A stretch of 64,000 bases of DNA from Gemmatimonadetes bacterium T265 (GCA_019973575.1 BPUI01000001.1:620001-684000); one strand, 5' to 3'. Shown: positions 1 to 8,742, numbered from the stretch's first letter. The notes: a model not told the origin generated them from the sequence alone. Program-made: numbers and translations.

Positions 1-139
1 CTGCCTCACGATGCCCGGCGGCTTCCCCGTCGCGTTCCTTAGGACGGAGCCGGCCTTCGCGCGCCACCGGGCGGACCTGCGTCTACGAGCGCTCGCCGCC
101 GAACTCGCGGCGCCCCGGGCCCGGGGGGCGGCCCGGTAG
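1..139 (+). CDS. C-terminal end of an upstream gene (partial, unknown)
   Basis: An open frame runs in from the left edge of the window and stops at TAG (137-139). The readable tail ends in an Ala/Arg-rich stretch, and it contains an internal ATG at position 11 that could also start a 42-residue peptide. The tail shows no recognisable domain. I favour the end of a larger gene because the frame is open from base 2 and the next 50 bases look intergenic. Convergent with the DUF4174 gene that follows. Confidence 0.4.
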   Translation, partial: CLTMPGGFPVAFLRTEPAFARHRADLRLRALAAELAAPRARGAAR

Positions 140-188
140 CCCGGCGCCGGCGGGCGCGGGGCGGCGGGGGCGTCCGTCACGCGTCGCG

Positions 189-662
189 TTAGGGGCCGGC
201 GCCCGCGCGCCGCCGCGCCATCTCCGCGCGCCGCATCGGCATCGCGTCGATCGTCGGGAAGAGGCGGCCCGCCACGACCGGCGCGTGCGACCGCACCGCG
301 ACGTGTCCGTCCTTGCCGACGAGCACCGCGGTGAACCGCCCCGGCTCCGCGCGCAGCCGGCGGCGGAGCTCGGCCGCGTCGGCCGTGCCTAACGGCTGCC
401 CGTCTGCCGTGCTCGCGCCCGACTCGAGCGCGCGCACGACGACGAGGTCGCGCTCGGCGACGCCCGCGGCCCGCTCGCGGAGCGCGGCGTCCTCCGCCGC
501 GAGCGCGGTGTCGGCCGCGGTGGGAGCGAAGAGGATGAGCACGCGCTTCCGGTCGCGATAGCGCGCGAGGTCGAACGGCGCCGCGGCGGGCTGCTGCGCG
601 GCCGCGTTCGTCGCGGCCGCGACGGCGGCGGGGGGGCGCGGGGGCGTCGGCGCGGGAATCAT
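189..662 (-). CDS. DUF4174 domain protein
   Basis: Predicted protein of 157 residues. After an Ala/Pro/Gln-rich N-terminus (residues 1-30) comes a thioredoxin-fold-like DUF4174 core. It opens with YRDRKRVLILFAP, has a middle segment RDLVVV and ends in FTAVLVGKDGHVAVRSHAPV and IDAMPMRRAEM, the family's typical closing motif. The function of DUF4174 is not established; members are usually small exported or periplasmic proteins. ATG at 662 was chosen because the frame upstream of it (to 1268) is only a shadow of the CPBP gene. No strong Shine-Dalgarno sequence and no clear signal peptide are visible, so an earlier start cannot be excluded. One GTTAGGC motif encodes Leu-Gly here (387-393). Confidence 0.75.
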   Translation of the reverse strand: MIPAPTPPRPPAAVAAATNAAAQQPAAAPFDLARYRDRKRVLILFAPTAADTALAAEDAALRERAAGVAERDLVVVRALESGASTADGQPLGTADAAELRRRLRAEPGRFTAVLVGKDGHVAVRSHAPVVAGRLFPTIDAMPMRRAEMARRRAGAGP

Positions 663-829
663 CGGTCGACCCCGGGCGCGCTGGTGTGATGGCGGGTGAT
701 GCTGTGACGGGACGCGATGGCCATGTGGGCCGCCGGGGCGAATCGCATGCCCGGCGCCGGTCCATATGGGATGATGCACCGAGACGGGAATGGTTCCCTT
801 CTCTCCGCCGCCGAAGCACGTCCGGTCCC

Positions 830-1624
830 TCACCCCCCGCCCAGCACCAGCACGCCCACGTCGTACAGCGCGTGCGTCCACGCCGTGATCCCGAACCCGC
901 GCAGCAAGTACAGCGCGCTGAAGAACAGCCCCGCGATCGTGCGGAACACGAAGCTCTCGAGCGTCAGCCGGTCGCCGTACGCCCCCACGTAGTGCGCCGC
1001 CGCGAAGAGCAGCGCGCCGAGCGCGACGGCCACCGCCCCCGCCCCGCGCGCCCCGAGCCCGAACGCCCGACGCGCGAGCGCCGCGAGCGCGCCGACGAGG
1101 ACGACGCGGAAGAGCAGCTCCTCGTAGAGCCCCGCGCCGAGCGACAGCATCAGCCGCGCCGGCGCGCCGAGCGCCGCGACGCCGCCCGACGCCGCGCCCC
1201 CCGCGGCCACGCCGATGCCTAACACCCGCAGCACGAGCCCCGTCGCCGCCCCGACCCCCGCCCCGCACGCGGCCGCCAGCGCCGCCGACTCGGCGAGCAT
1301 CGCCCCGAGCACGCGGCCGCGCACGCCGTCGCGCGCGCGGCGCACGTCGCGCCAGACGAGCACCGCCGCCCCGCCCACGACCAGCGCGCCGAACACCACC
1401 GGCCCGCGCGGCCCGAACAAGGCGACGAACGGCGCCTTGAGCCAGACGTCGGCGCCGTTGCGGACCGACGCGCCGGCCGCGTCGCCCGCGAGCGCGGCGA
1501 GCCCCTCGTACGCGACGAGCAGCGGCAGCGCGAAGAGCAGCGAGTAGCGTGGGGCGCGACTCAGGTGCCAGTACGAGGACCCGGACGAGCGGGCGGCGCG
1601 GGCGGCCGGCGGGCGCGGTGGCAT
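830..1624 (-). CDS. CPBP family intramembrane glutamic endopeptidase
   Basis: Predicted 264-residue integral membrane protein with several hydrophobic helices. It carries the Abi/CPBP (CAAX protease-like) motifs: EELLFR near residue 168, an AAHY motif in the next helix and HALYD near the C-terminus. In the family, the glutamates and histidines form the intramembrane active site that cleaves prenylated or other membrane peptides. Bacterial members are linked to bacteriocin immunity or processing, but the substrate here is unknown. It starts 29 bases from the divergent GNAT gene, so the two must share a short promoter region. Length is normal for the family. Confidence 0.85.
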   Translation of the reverse strand: MPPRPPAARAARSSGSSYWHLSRAPRYSLLFALPLLVAYEGLAALAGDAAGASVRNGADVWLKAPFVALFGPRGPVVFGALVVGGAAVLVWRDVRRARDGVRGRVLGAMLAESAALAAACGAGVGAATGLVLRVLGIGVAAGGAASGGVAALGAPARLMLSLGAGLYEELLFRVVLVGALAALARRAFGLGARGAGAVAVALGALLFAAAHYVGAYGDRLTLESFVFRTIAGLFFSALYLLRGFGITAWTHALYDVGVLVLGGG

Positions 1625-1653
1625 GACTCCAGGGTAGCGGCTACGCTGACGGC

Positions 1654-2154
1654 ATGCGCCGTCACCCGTCTCCAGCCGGATACCCAGCGCCCGAGGCGTT
1701 CACCGCACCCTTCCTCGACCCGGGCGTCCTCGCCGACGACGCGATCAGCCTGCGCGTCGCCGAACTCCACGAGCCGAACCCCGCTTACGGCATCGTCGCG
1801 TCCTACGCGTTCGCCATCCACCGCCGCCGCGACGACCTGCGCGTCGGCCAGATCTCGCTCCGCCTGAGCGACGCCGAACGCTTCCTGCTCTACTACGGGC
1901 AGATCGGCTACGGCGTGGACGTGATGCACCGCGGGCACGGCTACGCGAGTCGCGCCGTGCGGCTGCTCGTCCCGCTCGCGCGACGGCACGCGTTCCCCGA
2001 GCTGTGGATCACCTGCGGGCCCGAGAACACGGCCTCGCGCCGCACGTGCGAGAACGCGGGCTTCCGCTTCGTCGAGATCGTCGCCGTGCCGCTCGCCTAC
2101 CAGGGCGCGGGGATCACCGCTGAGCGCTGCCGGTACCACCTCGCGCTCGCGTGA
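1654..2154 (+). CDS. GNAT family N-acetyltransferase
   Basis: Predicted 166-residue acetyltransferase of the Gcn5-related superfamily, RimJ/RimL-like type. The acetyl-CoA-binding motif A is seen around residues 90-105 (GVDVMHRGHGYASRAVR), followed by the motif B segment NTASRRTCENAGF. Such enzymes transfer acetyl groups to amines of proteins, antibiotics or small molecules; the acceptor cannot be told from sequence. It overlaps the MATE gene by four bases (GTGA), so the two are probably translationally coupled. Co-transcription with an efflux pump weakly suggests a detoxification role. Confidence 0.85.
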   Translation: MRRHPSPAGYPAPEAFTAPFLDPGVLADDAISLRVAELHEPNPAYGIVASYAFAIHRRRDDLRVGQISLRLSDAERFLLYYGQIGYGVDVMHRGHGYASRAVRLLVPLARRHAFPELWITCGPENTASRRTCENAGFRFVEIVAVPLAYQGAGITAERCRYHLALA

Positions 2155-3515
2155 CGCCCGCGCGGGCGGGCGGAGGCGGCACGGACGGGAGCGAGCTACG
2201 CGCGATGCTCCGGCTCGCGCTGCCGGTGACCGCGGTGCAGGTCGGGCTGATGCTGATGGGCGTGGTCGACACGATGATGGTCGGCCACCTCTCGCCCGCG
2301 GCGCTCGCCGCGGCCGCGCTCGGGAGCCTCTACTTCTACAACGTGACGGCGTTCGGGCAGGGCGTGCTGTTCGCGCTCGACCCGCTCGTCGCGCAGGCGG
2401 TGGGCGCGGGCGACGCGCCGGCGGCGGCGCGCGCGGTGCAGCGCGGCGTGGTGCTCGCCGTCCTGCTCAGCGCGCCGCTCGCGCTCGCCCTCCTCCCCGC
2501 CGCGGGGGTGCTCGCCGCGTTCGGCCAGCCGCCGGAGGTGGTGCCCACGGCCGCGGCGTTCGTGCGCGCGCAGGTCGCCGGCGTCCTGCCCTTCCTCGGC
2601 TTCGTCGTACTCCGGCAGACGCTGCAGGCGCACGGGCACACGCGCGCGATCGTGGCCGCGATCGTCGTCGGCAACGTCGCGAACGCGGCGCTCAACTGGG
2701 TGCTCATCTACGGCCGCCTCGGCGCGCCGGCGCTGGGGGCGGTCGGGAGCGCGTGGGCGTCGACGGCGTCGCGGTGGCTCATGGTGGGCGCGCTCTACGC
2801 CGCGGCGCGCGGCGAGCTGCGCCCCGTGCTCCGCCCGTGGCGGCCCGGCGCGTGGCGCGCCGCCGCGCTCGCCCCCGCGCTCCGCCTCGGGCTGCCGCTC
2901 GGGGTGCAGCAGGCGCTCGAGTACGGCGCGTTCGGCGCGGTCGGGCTGCTCATGGGGCGGCTCGGCACGGTGCCGATGGCCGGACACCAGGCGACGCTCA
3001 ACCTCGCCTCGCTCACGTTCATGGTCCCGTTAGGCATCTCGGCCGCCGCGGCGGTGCGCGTCGGGCGCGCGGTGGGCGCGGGCGACGCGGGCGCGGCGCG
3101 GCGCGCGGCCCAGGCGGCCACCGCGGTCGGCGTCGGGTTCATGGCGGCGAGCGCGTGCGTGCTGCTCGCCGCGCCGCGGGCCCTCGCGGGGCTCTACACC
3201 GACGACGCCGGCGTGCTCGCGCTCGCGGCGGCGCTCATCCCGATCGCCGGCGTGTTCCAGGTGTTCGACGGGCTGCAGGTCGTTTCGTTAGGCGTGCTGC
3301 GCGGGCTCGGCGACACGCGCGTGCCGGCGGCCGTGAACGTGGTCGGGTTCTGGCTGTTCGGGATCCCGCTCGGCGCCTGGCTCGGGCTGCGCGCGGGGGC
3401 CGGCCCGCGCGGGCTCTGGTGGGGGCTCGTCGCGGGGCTCGCGGCCGTGGGCGGGGTGCTGGCGCTCCGGGTGCGCGCGAGGCTCGCGGGGCCGGTGGCG
3501 CGCGTGGCGGCGTGA
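2151..3515 (+). CDS. MATE family multidrug efflux transporter
   Basis: Predicted 454-residue membrane protein with about 12 transmembrane segments in two homologous halves. The N-terminal half has the MATE signature ALPVTAVQVGLMLMGVVDTMMVGHL and the segment DPLVAQAVGAGD. The matching region in the second half is GISAAAAVRVGRAVGAGD. MATE proteins (NorM/DinF type) export cationic drugs and metabolites in exchange for Na+ or H+. The GTG start overlaps the stop of the GNAT gene (GTGA). Two GTTAGGC motifs lie in the coding strand (3029 and 3287), both as Leu-Gly. Confidence 0.92.
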   Translation: MTPARAGGGGTDGSELRAMLRLALPVTAVQVGLMLMGVVDTMMVGHLSPAALAAAALGSLYFYNVTAFGQGVLFALDPLVAQAVGAGDAPAAARAVQRGVVLAVLLSAPLALALLPAAGVLAAFGQPPEVVPTAAAFVRAQVAGVLPFLGFVVLRQTLQAHGHTRAIVAAIVVGNVANAALNWVLIYGRLGAPALGAVGSAWASTASRWLMVGALYAAARGELRPVLRPWRPGAWRAAALAPALRLGLPLGVQQALEYGAFGAVGLLMGRLGTVPMAGHQATLNLASLTFMVPLGISAAAAVRVGRAVGAGDAGAARRAAQAATAVGVGFMAASACVLLAAPRALAGLYTDDAGVLALAAALIPIAGVFQVFDGLQVVSLGVLRGLGDTRVPAAVNVVGFWLFGIPLGAWLGLRAGAGPRGLWWGLVAGLAAVGGVLALRVRARLAGPVARVAA

Positions 3516-3528
3516 CGGCCCCGCCGCG

Positions 3529-4050
3529 TCAGCCCTTCGCGTCCCGCTTCTCGCCGCCGAGGATCAGGCACGTCGTCGTCGCGTGCGCGTAGAGCCTGCC
3601 GTCGGCGCCGACGACGCGCCCCTCCGCGACCGCGACCTGCCGGCCTAACGACAGCACCGTCCCCTCGCAGCGCACCTCGCCCCCGCCGAGCTTGAGCGGG
3701 CGGACGTAGTTGATCTTGAGCTCGAGCGTGGTGTAGCCGACGCCGGCGGGGAGCATGCTGTGCACCGCGCAGCCCACGGCCGAGTCGAGCACCGCGGCGT
3801 AGACCCCGCCGTGCACCGAGCCGATCGGGTTGAAGTGGTACTCCTGCGGCTCGAGGAAGAACGTGACCTTGCCGCGCTCGGCCTCGGGCGGGCGGGCGTC
3901 GAAGCCCAACGTCGCCATGATCGGCGGGAGCGGGAGGTCGCCGCGGGCCATCGCCTGGAGGAACTCGAGGCCGCTCATCGTCGGCATCGCGCGGGCGGAG
4001 ACGCGCGGGTCCTGCCAGGCGAACGTGCGGGTACGCGCGGGGTCGCTCAT
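3529..4050 (-). CDS. PaaI family thioesterase (hotdog fold)
   Basis: Predicted 173-residue protein. The hotdog core carries NPIGSVHGGVYAAVLDSAVGCAVHSMLP (quoted in part; residues about 80-105), with the HGG motif and downstream Asp/Ser typical of PaaI/YdiI acyl-CoA thioesterases. The C-terminal strands (ELKINYVRPL, CEGTVLSLGRQVAVAEGRV) fit the family. It probably hydrolyses aryl- or acyl-CoA thioesters in the cytoplasm. ATG 4050 is preferred over an in-frame TTG at 4059. Its start is only about 10 bases downstream of a strong hairpin (4061-4094), so it is probably insulated from the PEP-CTERM gene transcribed in the same direction. Confidence 0.85.
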   Translation of the reverse strand: MSDPARTRTFAWQDPRVSARAMPTMSGLEFLQAMARGDLPLPPIMATLGFDARPPEAERGKVTFFLEPQEYHFNPIGSVHGGVYAAVLDSAVGCAVHSMLPAGVGYTTLELKINYVRPLKLGGGEVRCEGTVLSLGRQVAVAEGRVVGADGRLYAHATTTCLILGGEKRDAKG

Positions 4051-4060
4051 CAAACGCAAA

Positions 4061-4094
4061 GTAGCCCGGCCCCCGCGTGTGGGGGCCGGGCTAC
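4061..4094 (-). terminator. Strong hairpin, probable terminator of the PEP-CTERM gene
   Basis: A perfect 14-bp stem (GTAGCCCGGCCCCC at 4061-4074 with its complement at 4081-4094) and a 6-base loop. Read on the minus strand it lies 50 bases after the stop of the PEP-CTERM gene and is followed by a short T-rich run (TTTGCGTTT). It also abuts the thioesterase start. Confidence 0.75.
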
Positions 4095-4143
4095 AGTGCC
4101 TGTGGACCCGGCGCCGCAGTCGCGGCGGCCGGGGCCGACCGGC

Positions 4144-4824
4144 TTACGCGACCCGCGCGCGCCGGCGGCGCTGGAGCAGGCCGAGGCCAACGAGGCCGGC
4201 GCCGGCGAGGGCGATCGAGGTCGGCTCGGGCACCGTGGTGCCGCCCCCGGTCGCGAGCTGGTAGCTGATCGGGCCGACGCCGATGTTGTCGCCGTTGTCG
4301 TCGCTGATCACGACGCTCGTGATCGAAGTCGCCCGGGCGCCCAAGAACGCGAGGACCCCGCCCGCACTCGGGTCGTCGGTAAAGCCCGTCGACGTGAAGC
4401 GGCCGATCATCGTCGCGCCGTTGAACATGTCGAACGTGAACGTGCTGCTGCCGAACGCGAACTCTTCCGCGCCGAAGCCGAACTCCGAGACCGGCTTCGA
4501 GAAGAGGATCGTCAGCGGGCTGCTCGGGCCGCCGTACCCGCCGGCGTACGTGATCTTCGTGTTGTCCGCGAACGCCGTGCTGAAGTAGTTCACGTTGGCC
4601 TGGTCGACCTCGATCGCGTTCCCGACGCTCGAGAACGTCAGGTCGGTCCCCGTCGCGGTGTACGTGACGTTCCCGGAGTACGTGGTGCCGGCCGCGTCGG
4701 GGTTGGTGAAGATCGCGTCGCTCGCCGAGAGCCCGCCCGGGCTCGATATCTGCGTCTGCGCCGCGGCGATGCTCGCGCTCGCGACGGTGAGGACGAAGGC
4801 GTGGAGCAGAGACGTTCGGGTCAT
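4144..4824 (-). CDS. PEP-CTERM sorting domain protein
   Basis: Predicted 226-residue exported protein. An N-terminal signal peptide (residues 1-23, ending SIAAAQ) precedes a Gly/Thr/Ser-rich beta-type region. The C-terminal sorting signal is VPEPTSIALAGAGLVGLG, then LLQRRRRARVA: the PEP motif, a hydrophobic helix and a basic tail. In PEP-CTERM systems the tail is cut by an exosortase (EpsH-like) and the protein goes to the surface or extracellular matrix, so an exosortase gene is expected elsewhere in this genome. ATG 4824 was chosen because it begins the signal peptide. A perfect inverted repeat lies 52 bases upstream of the start. Confidence 0.88.
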   Translation of the reverse strand: MTRTSLLHAFVLTVASASIAAAQTQISSPGGLSASDAIFTNPDAAGTTYSGNVTYTATGTDLTFSSVGNAIEVDQANVNYFSTAFADNTKITYAGGYGGPSSPLTILFSKPVSEFGFGAEEFAFGSSTFTFDMFNGATMIGRFTSTGFTDDPSAGGVLAFLGARATSITSVVISDDNGDNIGVGPISYQLATGGGTTVPEPTSIALAGAGLVGLGLLQRRRRARVA

Positions 4825-4875
4825 GGGAGCCGGTCGGGTATCGAGGGACACGGAAACCGACGGACGGCCGATCTC

Positions 4876-4907
4876 GTCGGGAGCGCGCACGAGTATGCGC
4901 TCCCGAC
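4876..4907. promoter_or_regulatory. Inverted repeat in the leader of the PEP-CTERM gene
   Basis: Perfect 11-bp arms (GTCGGGAGCGC at 4876-4886 and its complement at 4897-4907) with a 10-base centre, 52 bases upstream of the PEP-CTERM start. It could be an operator or a leader hairpin; nothing in the sequence decides between them. Confidence 0.45.
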
Positions 4908-5034
4908 GGCTACAACACAATACTCGTGCCGCACGAAACACGCGGATTTTGTGCGCAGACACTTGCGCCATGGCGGTCCGCGTAACATGAGCGCTACAGA
5001 CGCCGTGCCCGGTCACGCCGCGGTCACGGCCCGG

Positions 5035-5391
5035 TCACGGGGGCCCGCCCCCGCGCGGCGATCCCAGAACGTTCTGGACCGCCACGTAGTACAGCACCGC
5101 GAACCCGTACACCGCCACGCCCGCCCGCGGGGAGACGAACGCGAGCGCGATGCCTAACGCATACAGCGCGGGCCCGACGGCCAGCCGTCGGAAGAACCAC
5201 CGCACCACCCCGTCCGGCAGCGCCGGGTCGACCGGCCGCCGGCCGCGCGTCGCGTACGTCCAGTTGGCGACGAGCCAGGCGCGCACCCCCGCCGCGCCCT
5301 GCGGGACGGGCTCGCGCGGGATCAGCTCGAGGACGAGGAGCGTCATGACGATCGCGAACACCCCGTCCGCGAGCGCCTCGAGCCGGGCCTT
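5035..5391 (-). pseudogene. TMEM175/DUF1211 family channel gene, internally deleted remnant
   Basis: The minus strand encodes the first-helix signature of TMEM175-type potassium channels (RLEALADGVFAIVMTLLVLEL). About 35 residues later comes the C-terminal helix pair (LYALGIALAFVSPRAG, then a further hydrophobic segment). Bacterial members are about 200 residues with six helices. Here the middle helices are missing and only about 117 residues remain. No ATG, GTG or TTG precedes the conserved RLEALADG segment before an in-frame TGA; the first usable codon (GTG 5361) would cut the signature. Both facts point to a decayed gene. Confidence 0.6.
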
Positions 5392-5459
5392 GCCGACCGG
5401 CGGGTGCGCGCCAGGCGCGAAGACTAACGCCGGACTCGACCGCCCCGCGCGCCCACGTC

Positions 5460-6896
5460 TTGCACGAGTCGCAGCGCGTGGACCGCCTCATCCGCCGCCG
5501 CGGACTCCCCGAACCGGCCGACGACCTCGCCCCGGTCGCCGCCGCGCTCGCCCGGGCCGCCGTCCCGCTCCGGGGCGACGCGCGCGACCACGACGCGCTC
5601 CTCGCCCTCGTCGGCGACCGCCACTTCGTCCTCCTCGGCGAGGGCTCGCACGGCACGCACGAGTTCTACGCCGCCCGCGCCGAAATCACGCGGCGGCTGG
5701 TCGCGGAGCACGGCTTCGACGCCGTGGCGATCGAGGGCGACTGGCCCGACTCCGACCGCGTGCACCGCTACGTCACCCGGCGCGCCGGCGCGGACGCGTC
5801 GGGGCGCGACGCGCTCGGCGGCTTCGCGCGCTTCCCGCGCTGGATGTGGCGCAACGCCGACGCGCTCGCGCTCGTCGAGTGGCTCCGCGCCCACAACGCC
5901 GAACACGGCCGCGCGGACGGCCACGCGGTCGGCTTCCACGGGCTGGACCTGTACTCGCTCCACACGTCGATCGACGAGGTGCTCCGCTACCTCGAGGACG
6001 TCGACCCCGACGCCGCGCGGCGCGCCCGGTCGCGCTACGCGTGCTTCGAGCACTACGGCGAGGACCCGCAGACGTACGGCTACCACGCCAGCGCCGGCGA
6101 GACGTGCGAGGACGCCGTCGTCCAGCAGCTCGTCGAGCTCCGCCGCCGCGCGCCGACGCCGGCCGGACGCGCCACGGCGGACGACCACCCGGCCGCCGAC
6201 GCCGACGCCCTGCGCGACGACTACTTCTCGGCCGAGATGAACGCGCGCCTCGTATTGGATGCGGAACGCTACTATCGCGCGATGTTCCGCGGCCGCACCG
6301 CGAGCTGGAACCTGCGCGACACGCACATGGCCGACACGCTCGACGCCCTCGCCGCGCACCTGCGTTCGCGCGGCCGCGCGGGCCGCGTCGTCGTCTGGGC
6401 GCACAACTCCCACCTCGGCGACGCGCGCGCCACCGAGATGGGCGCGGGCGGCGAGCTCAACCTCGGCCAGCTCGTGCGCGAGCGCCACGGTGATGACGCG
6501 CTCCTCGTCGGCTTCACGACGCACGAGGGCACCGTGACCGCGGCCCACGACTGGGGCGACGCCCCCGACACGATGCGCGTCAACCCGTCCCTCGAACGGA
6601 GCGTCGAGCGCGCGCTGCACGACGCGGGGCTCGGGCCGTGCGTGGTGCCGCTCCGCGGCGGCGCGGCGGCCGACGCGGCCCGCACCGCGCTCGACGCGCC
6701 GCTCCTCGAGCGCGCGATCGGGGTCATCTACCGCCCGCGCACCGAGCGGCAGAGCCACTACTTCCTCGCCCGCGTGGGACGGCAGTTCGACTGCCTCTAC
6801 CACTTCGACCGGACGCGCGCCGTGGAGCCGCTCGACCGGGCAGACGTCGAGGCGTTAGGCGACGAGCCGCCGGAGACGTACCCGAGCGCGCTGTAA
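5460..6896 (+). CDS. Erythromycin esterase family protein
   Basis: Predicted 478-residue soluble enzyme. It carries the Ere-family motifs GEGSHGTHEFY (residues about 60-70), EGDWPDSDRVHRYV (about 91-104) and HNSHLGDARA (about 315-324). The conserved Glu and His residues of these motifs form the catalytic site of EreA/EreB macrolide esterases. Most environmental members act on unknown substrates, so resistance should not be assumed. The start is taken as TTG 5460; a GTG lies six codons inside. It is divergent from the TMEM175 remnant and convergent with the VanZ gene. Confidence 0.85.
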   Translation: MHESQRVDRLIRRRGLPEPADDLAPVAAALARAAVPLRGDARDHDALLALVGDRHFVLLGEGSHGTHEFYAARAEITRRLVAEHGFDAVAIEGDWPDSDRVHRYVTRRAGADASGRDALGGFARFPRWMWRNADALALVEWLRAHNAEHGRADGHAVGFHGLDLYSLHTSIDEVLRYLEDVDPDAARRARSRYACFEHYGEDPQTYGYHASAGETCEDAVVQQLVELRRRAPTPAGRATADDHPAADADALRDDYFSAEMNARLVLDAERYYRAMFRGRTASWNLRDTHMADTLDALAAHLRSRGRAGRVVVWAHNSHLGDARATEMGAGGELNLGQLVRERHGDDALLVGFTTHEGTVTAAHDWGDAPDTMRVNPSLERSVERALHDAGLGPCVVPLRGGAAADAARTALDAPLLERAIGVIYRPRTERQSHYFLARVGRQFDCLYHFDRTRAVEPLDRADVEALGDEPPETYPSAL

Positions 6897-6946
6897 CGCG
6901 CGCTGTAAGGCGAGCCGGCCCGGTCCCTCCGCGGGCCCCCGACGCT

Positions 6947-8407
6947 CTACGGCCTCCGCGCCGGGATGTAGACCGCCGTCCCGACGCCCCTCGGCTCCCC
7001 GGCCCGGTGGACCGGCCCGTGCACCCGCGCGGCCGGTCCGTGCGTCCGCGCCCGCGCCTGGCTCGCGCGCCACACGACGGCGCCGACGAGCAGCCCCGCC
7101 CACTGCACGAGCACGTCGGTGACGTCGAACGTGCGCCCGGCGATCACGAGCTGCCCGCACTCGGCGACGACCGCGACGACGAACCCACGCCAGAGCGAGC
7201 GCACGCCGCCGGCCTCGGCGGGCGCGCGGGCCGCGAGCCAGGCGCCGAGCCCCGCGTAGAGCAGTGCGCCGACGCCGACATCGGCCACGCTGTGCACGGT
7301 CATGATCGCGGCGAGCTGCGCGAGCGGGGTGAACGCCTCGGGCGTGAGGGCGTCGGTCACGGCGCGCCACGAGCTCACGGGGATGAACGGGCGCCAACTC
7401 CAGACGACGAGCAGCGCCGCGAACGCGGGGAGCGCGTACCGGGCGACGGCGCGCCCGCCGCTCGGCCGCCGGCCCGCGGCACGGGCCACCTCGAGGTGAC
7501 GCGTCCACATCGCCGCGCCGACCGCCCCGGCAGCCGACGCAAGTGCGTGGACGACGACGGCCCACGTCAGCATGTCGCCGCCCGAGAACCCGCGCAGCAA
7601 CTCGGCGACCGCCCAGGCCGCGGCGAGCCCGCCGGCGACGGCGGTCGCGGCCGGCCACCGCCGCACGCCGCGCTCCATCGCCCACAACGTGAGGAGCGCC
7701 CCCGCCGGGGCGAAGAGCAGCACGTCGCTCCACGACGGCAGGGCGCCGGCGTGGGCCTGGGCATACGCGAGCGCCGCGGGCCAGCGCCGCCCGGGGCCGC
7801 CCCACGCGCCCGGCACGCGGTCGGGGCGCCCGAGCGGGGAGAACGCCTCGAGCCAGCACGCCGCCGCGTAGGGCACGGCGACGAAGAGCAGCGGCGGATT
7901 CCCGAGCCGCGCGAGCCACGCCGGCCGGGTGCGGTGTCGCGCCCGCCGCCATGCGTCGCGCGCGCCGTACGCGACGACGTCGGCGATCACGGCCGCGCCG
8001 AGCAGGGCGCCGAACCCGTTCGTGAGCACGTCGAGGATGCTCGCCATGCGCACCGGGGAGAAAAGCTGTACCGTCTCCGCCAGCAGCCCGAGCAACAGGC
8101 CGACGCCGCCCGCGACCGCGATCTCGCGGCGGAGACGTCCGCCGAACGCGATGGCGCGCGACGTCGCGATCCAGACCACGCCGACGCCGGCCAGGAGCGC
8201 GACGTTGCGCAGTCCGTCGAGCGCGTCGCTCGCGCGGATGCTCGGGTGCAGCGCGCGCTGCAGGCGCGCCGCGGCCGCGCCGAGGTCGGCGGAGGGCTGG
8301 AGGTCCGAGAGGGTGCCGACGCCGACGACCGCGACGGCCGCGGCGCGCAGCCCCCAGGCGCCTGCGCGCCCGAGCGGGCGCGTGGTCCCGCGTGGGCGGG
8401 TGGTCAG
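6947..8407 (-). CDS. VanZ-like membrane protein with two VanZ-type modules
   Basis: Predicted protein of about 480 residues with two copies of the VanZ arrangement. The first half has a GLLAETVQLFSPVRMASILDVLTN segment and the second has VAECGQLVIAGRTFDVTDVLVQ. Both show the acidic/Gln pair followed by a D-x-x-x-D/N element typical of VanZ helices. VanZ gives low-level teicoplanin resistance in enterococci; the role of environmental homologues is unknown. The start is uncertain. A CTG at 8407 overlaps the upstream stop (CTGA), whereas the first GTG (8179) would remove the first helix. It is probably translated after the small gene 8404-8742. Confidence 0.75.
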   Translation of the reverse strand: MTTRPRGTTRPLGRAGAWGLRAAAVAVVGVGTLSDLQPSADLGAAAARLQRALHPSIRASDALDGLRNVALLAGVGVVWIATSRAIAFGGRLRREIAVAGGVGLLLGLLAETVQLFSPVRMASILDVLTNGFGALLGAAVIADVVAYGARDAWRRARHRTRPAWLARLGNPPLLFVAVPYAAACWLEAFSPLGRPDRVPGAWGGPGRRWPAALAYAQAHAGALPSWSDVLLFAPAGALLTLWAMERGVRRWPAATAVAGGLAAAWAVAELLRGFSGGDMLTWAVVVHALASAAGAVGAAMWTRHLEVARAAGRRPSGGRAVARYALPAFAALLVVWSWRPFIPVSSWRAVTDALTPEAFTPLAQLAAIMTVHSVADVGVGALLYAGLGAWLAARAPAEAGGVRSLWRGFVVAVVAECGQLVIAGRTFDVTDVLVQWAGLLVGAVVWRASQARARTHGPAARVHGPVHRAGEPRGVGTAVYIPARRP

Positions 8408-8742
8408 GCGCCGCCTGCCGCGCCGCCCGACACGCTGATGTCGCCGTCGCCCGTCCCCGCGTCGTCCACCAGGGGCGGGCTCACGCGCTGCTCGCCCGCG
8501 CGGGCGATGATCGGCTCGGAGGCGTGCACGTCGCCTTCGTTGGGGTCGCTGACGCCGCCGATGGCGCCGTCGCCGCGCGGGTCGCTCTGGCCCAGGACGT
8601 TGAGCCCGCGGCGCTCGTCGTCGCTCACGGGGTCGCTCGCGGCGGGGGCGGACGCCTCCTGCCATTCGGTCTTCGTGCCGTCGAGGGCGAGGCGGTCGAT
8701 CTCGCGATCGCGGTCGCGCCGGCTGTGTTGGTCGTCGGCCAT
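8404..8742 (-). CDS. Small hydrophilic protein of unknown function
   Basis: Predicted 112-residue protein with no signal peptide or membrane segment. It begins with a charged stretch (MADDQHSRRDRDREIDRLAL) and continues with Asp/Gly/Ser/Pro-rich, probably disordered sequence. It ends in a Gly/Ala tail. ATG 8742 follows an AGGAG-type ribosome binding site, which supports a real gene. I do not recognise the family. It directly precedes, and its stop overlaps, the VanZ-like gene, which suggests one transcription unit. Confidence 0.65.
   Translation of the reverse strand: MADDQHSRRDRDREIDRLALDGTKTEWQEASAPAASDPVSDDERRGLNVLGQSDPRGDGAIGGVSDPNEGDVHASEPIIARAGEQRVSPPLVDDAGTGDGDISVSGGAAGGA

Noticed and set aside
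5460-6896. Macrolide resistance gene
   Set aside because: The family match is clear, but most environmental members have unknown substrates, so a resistance claim is not supported.
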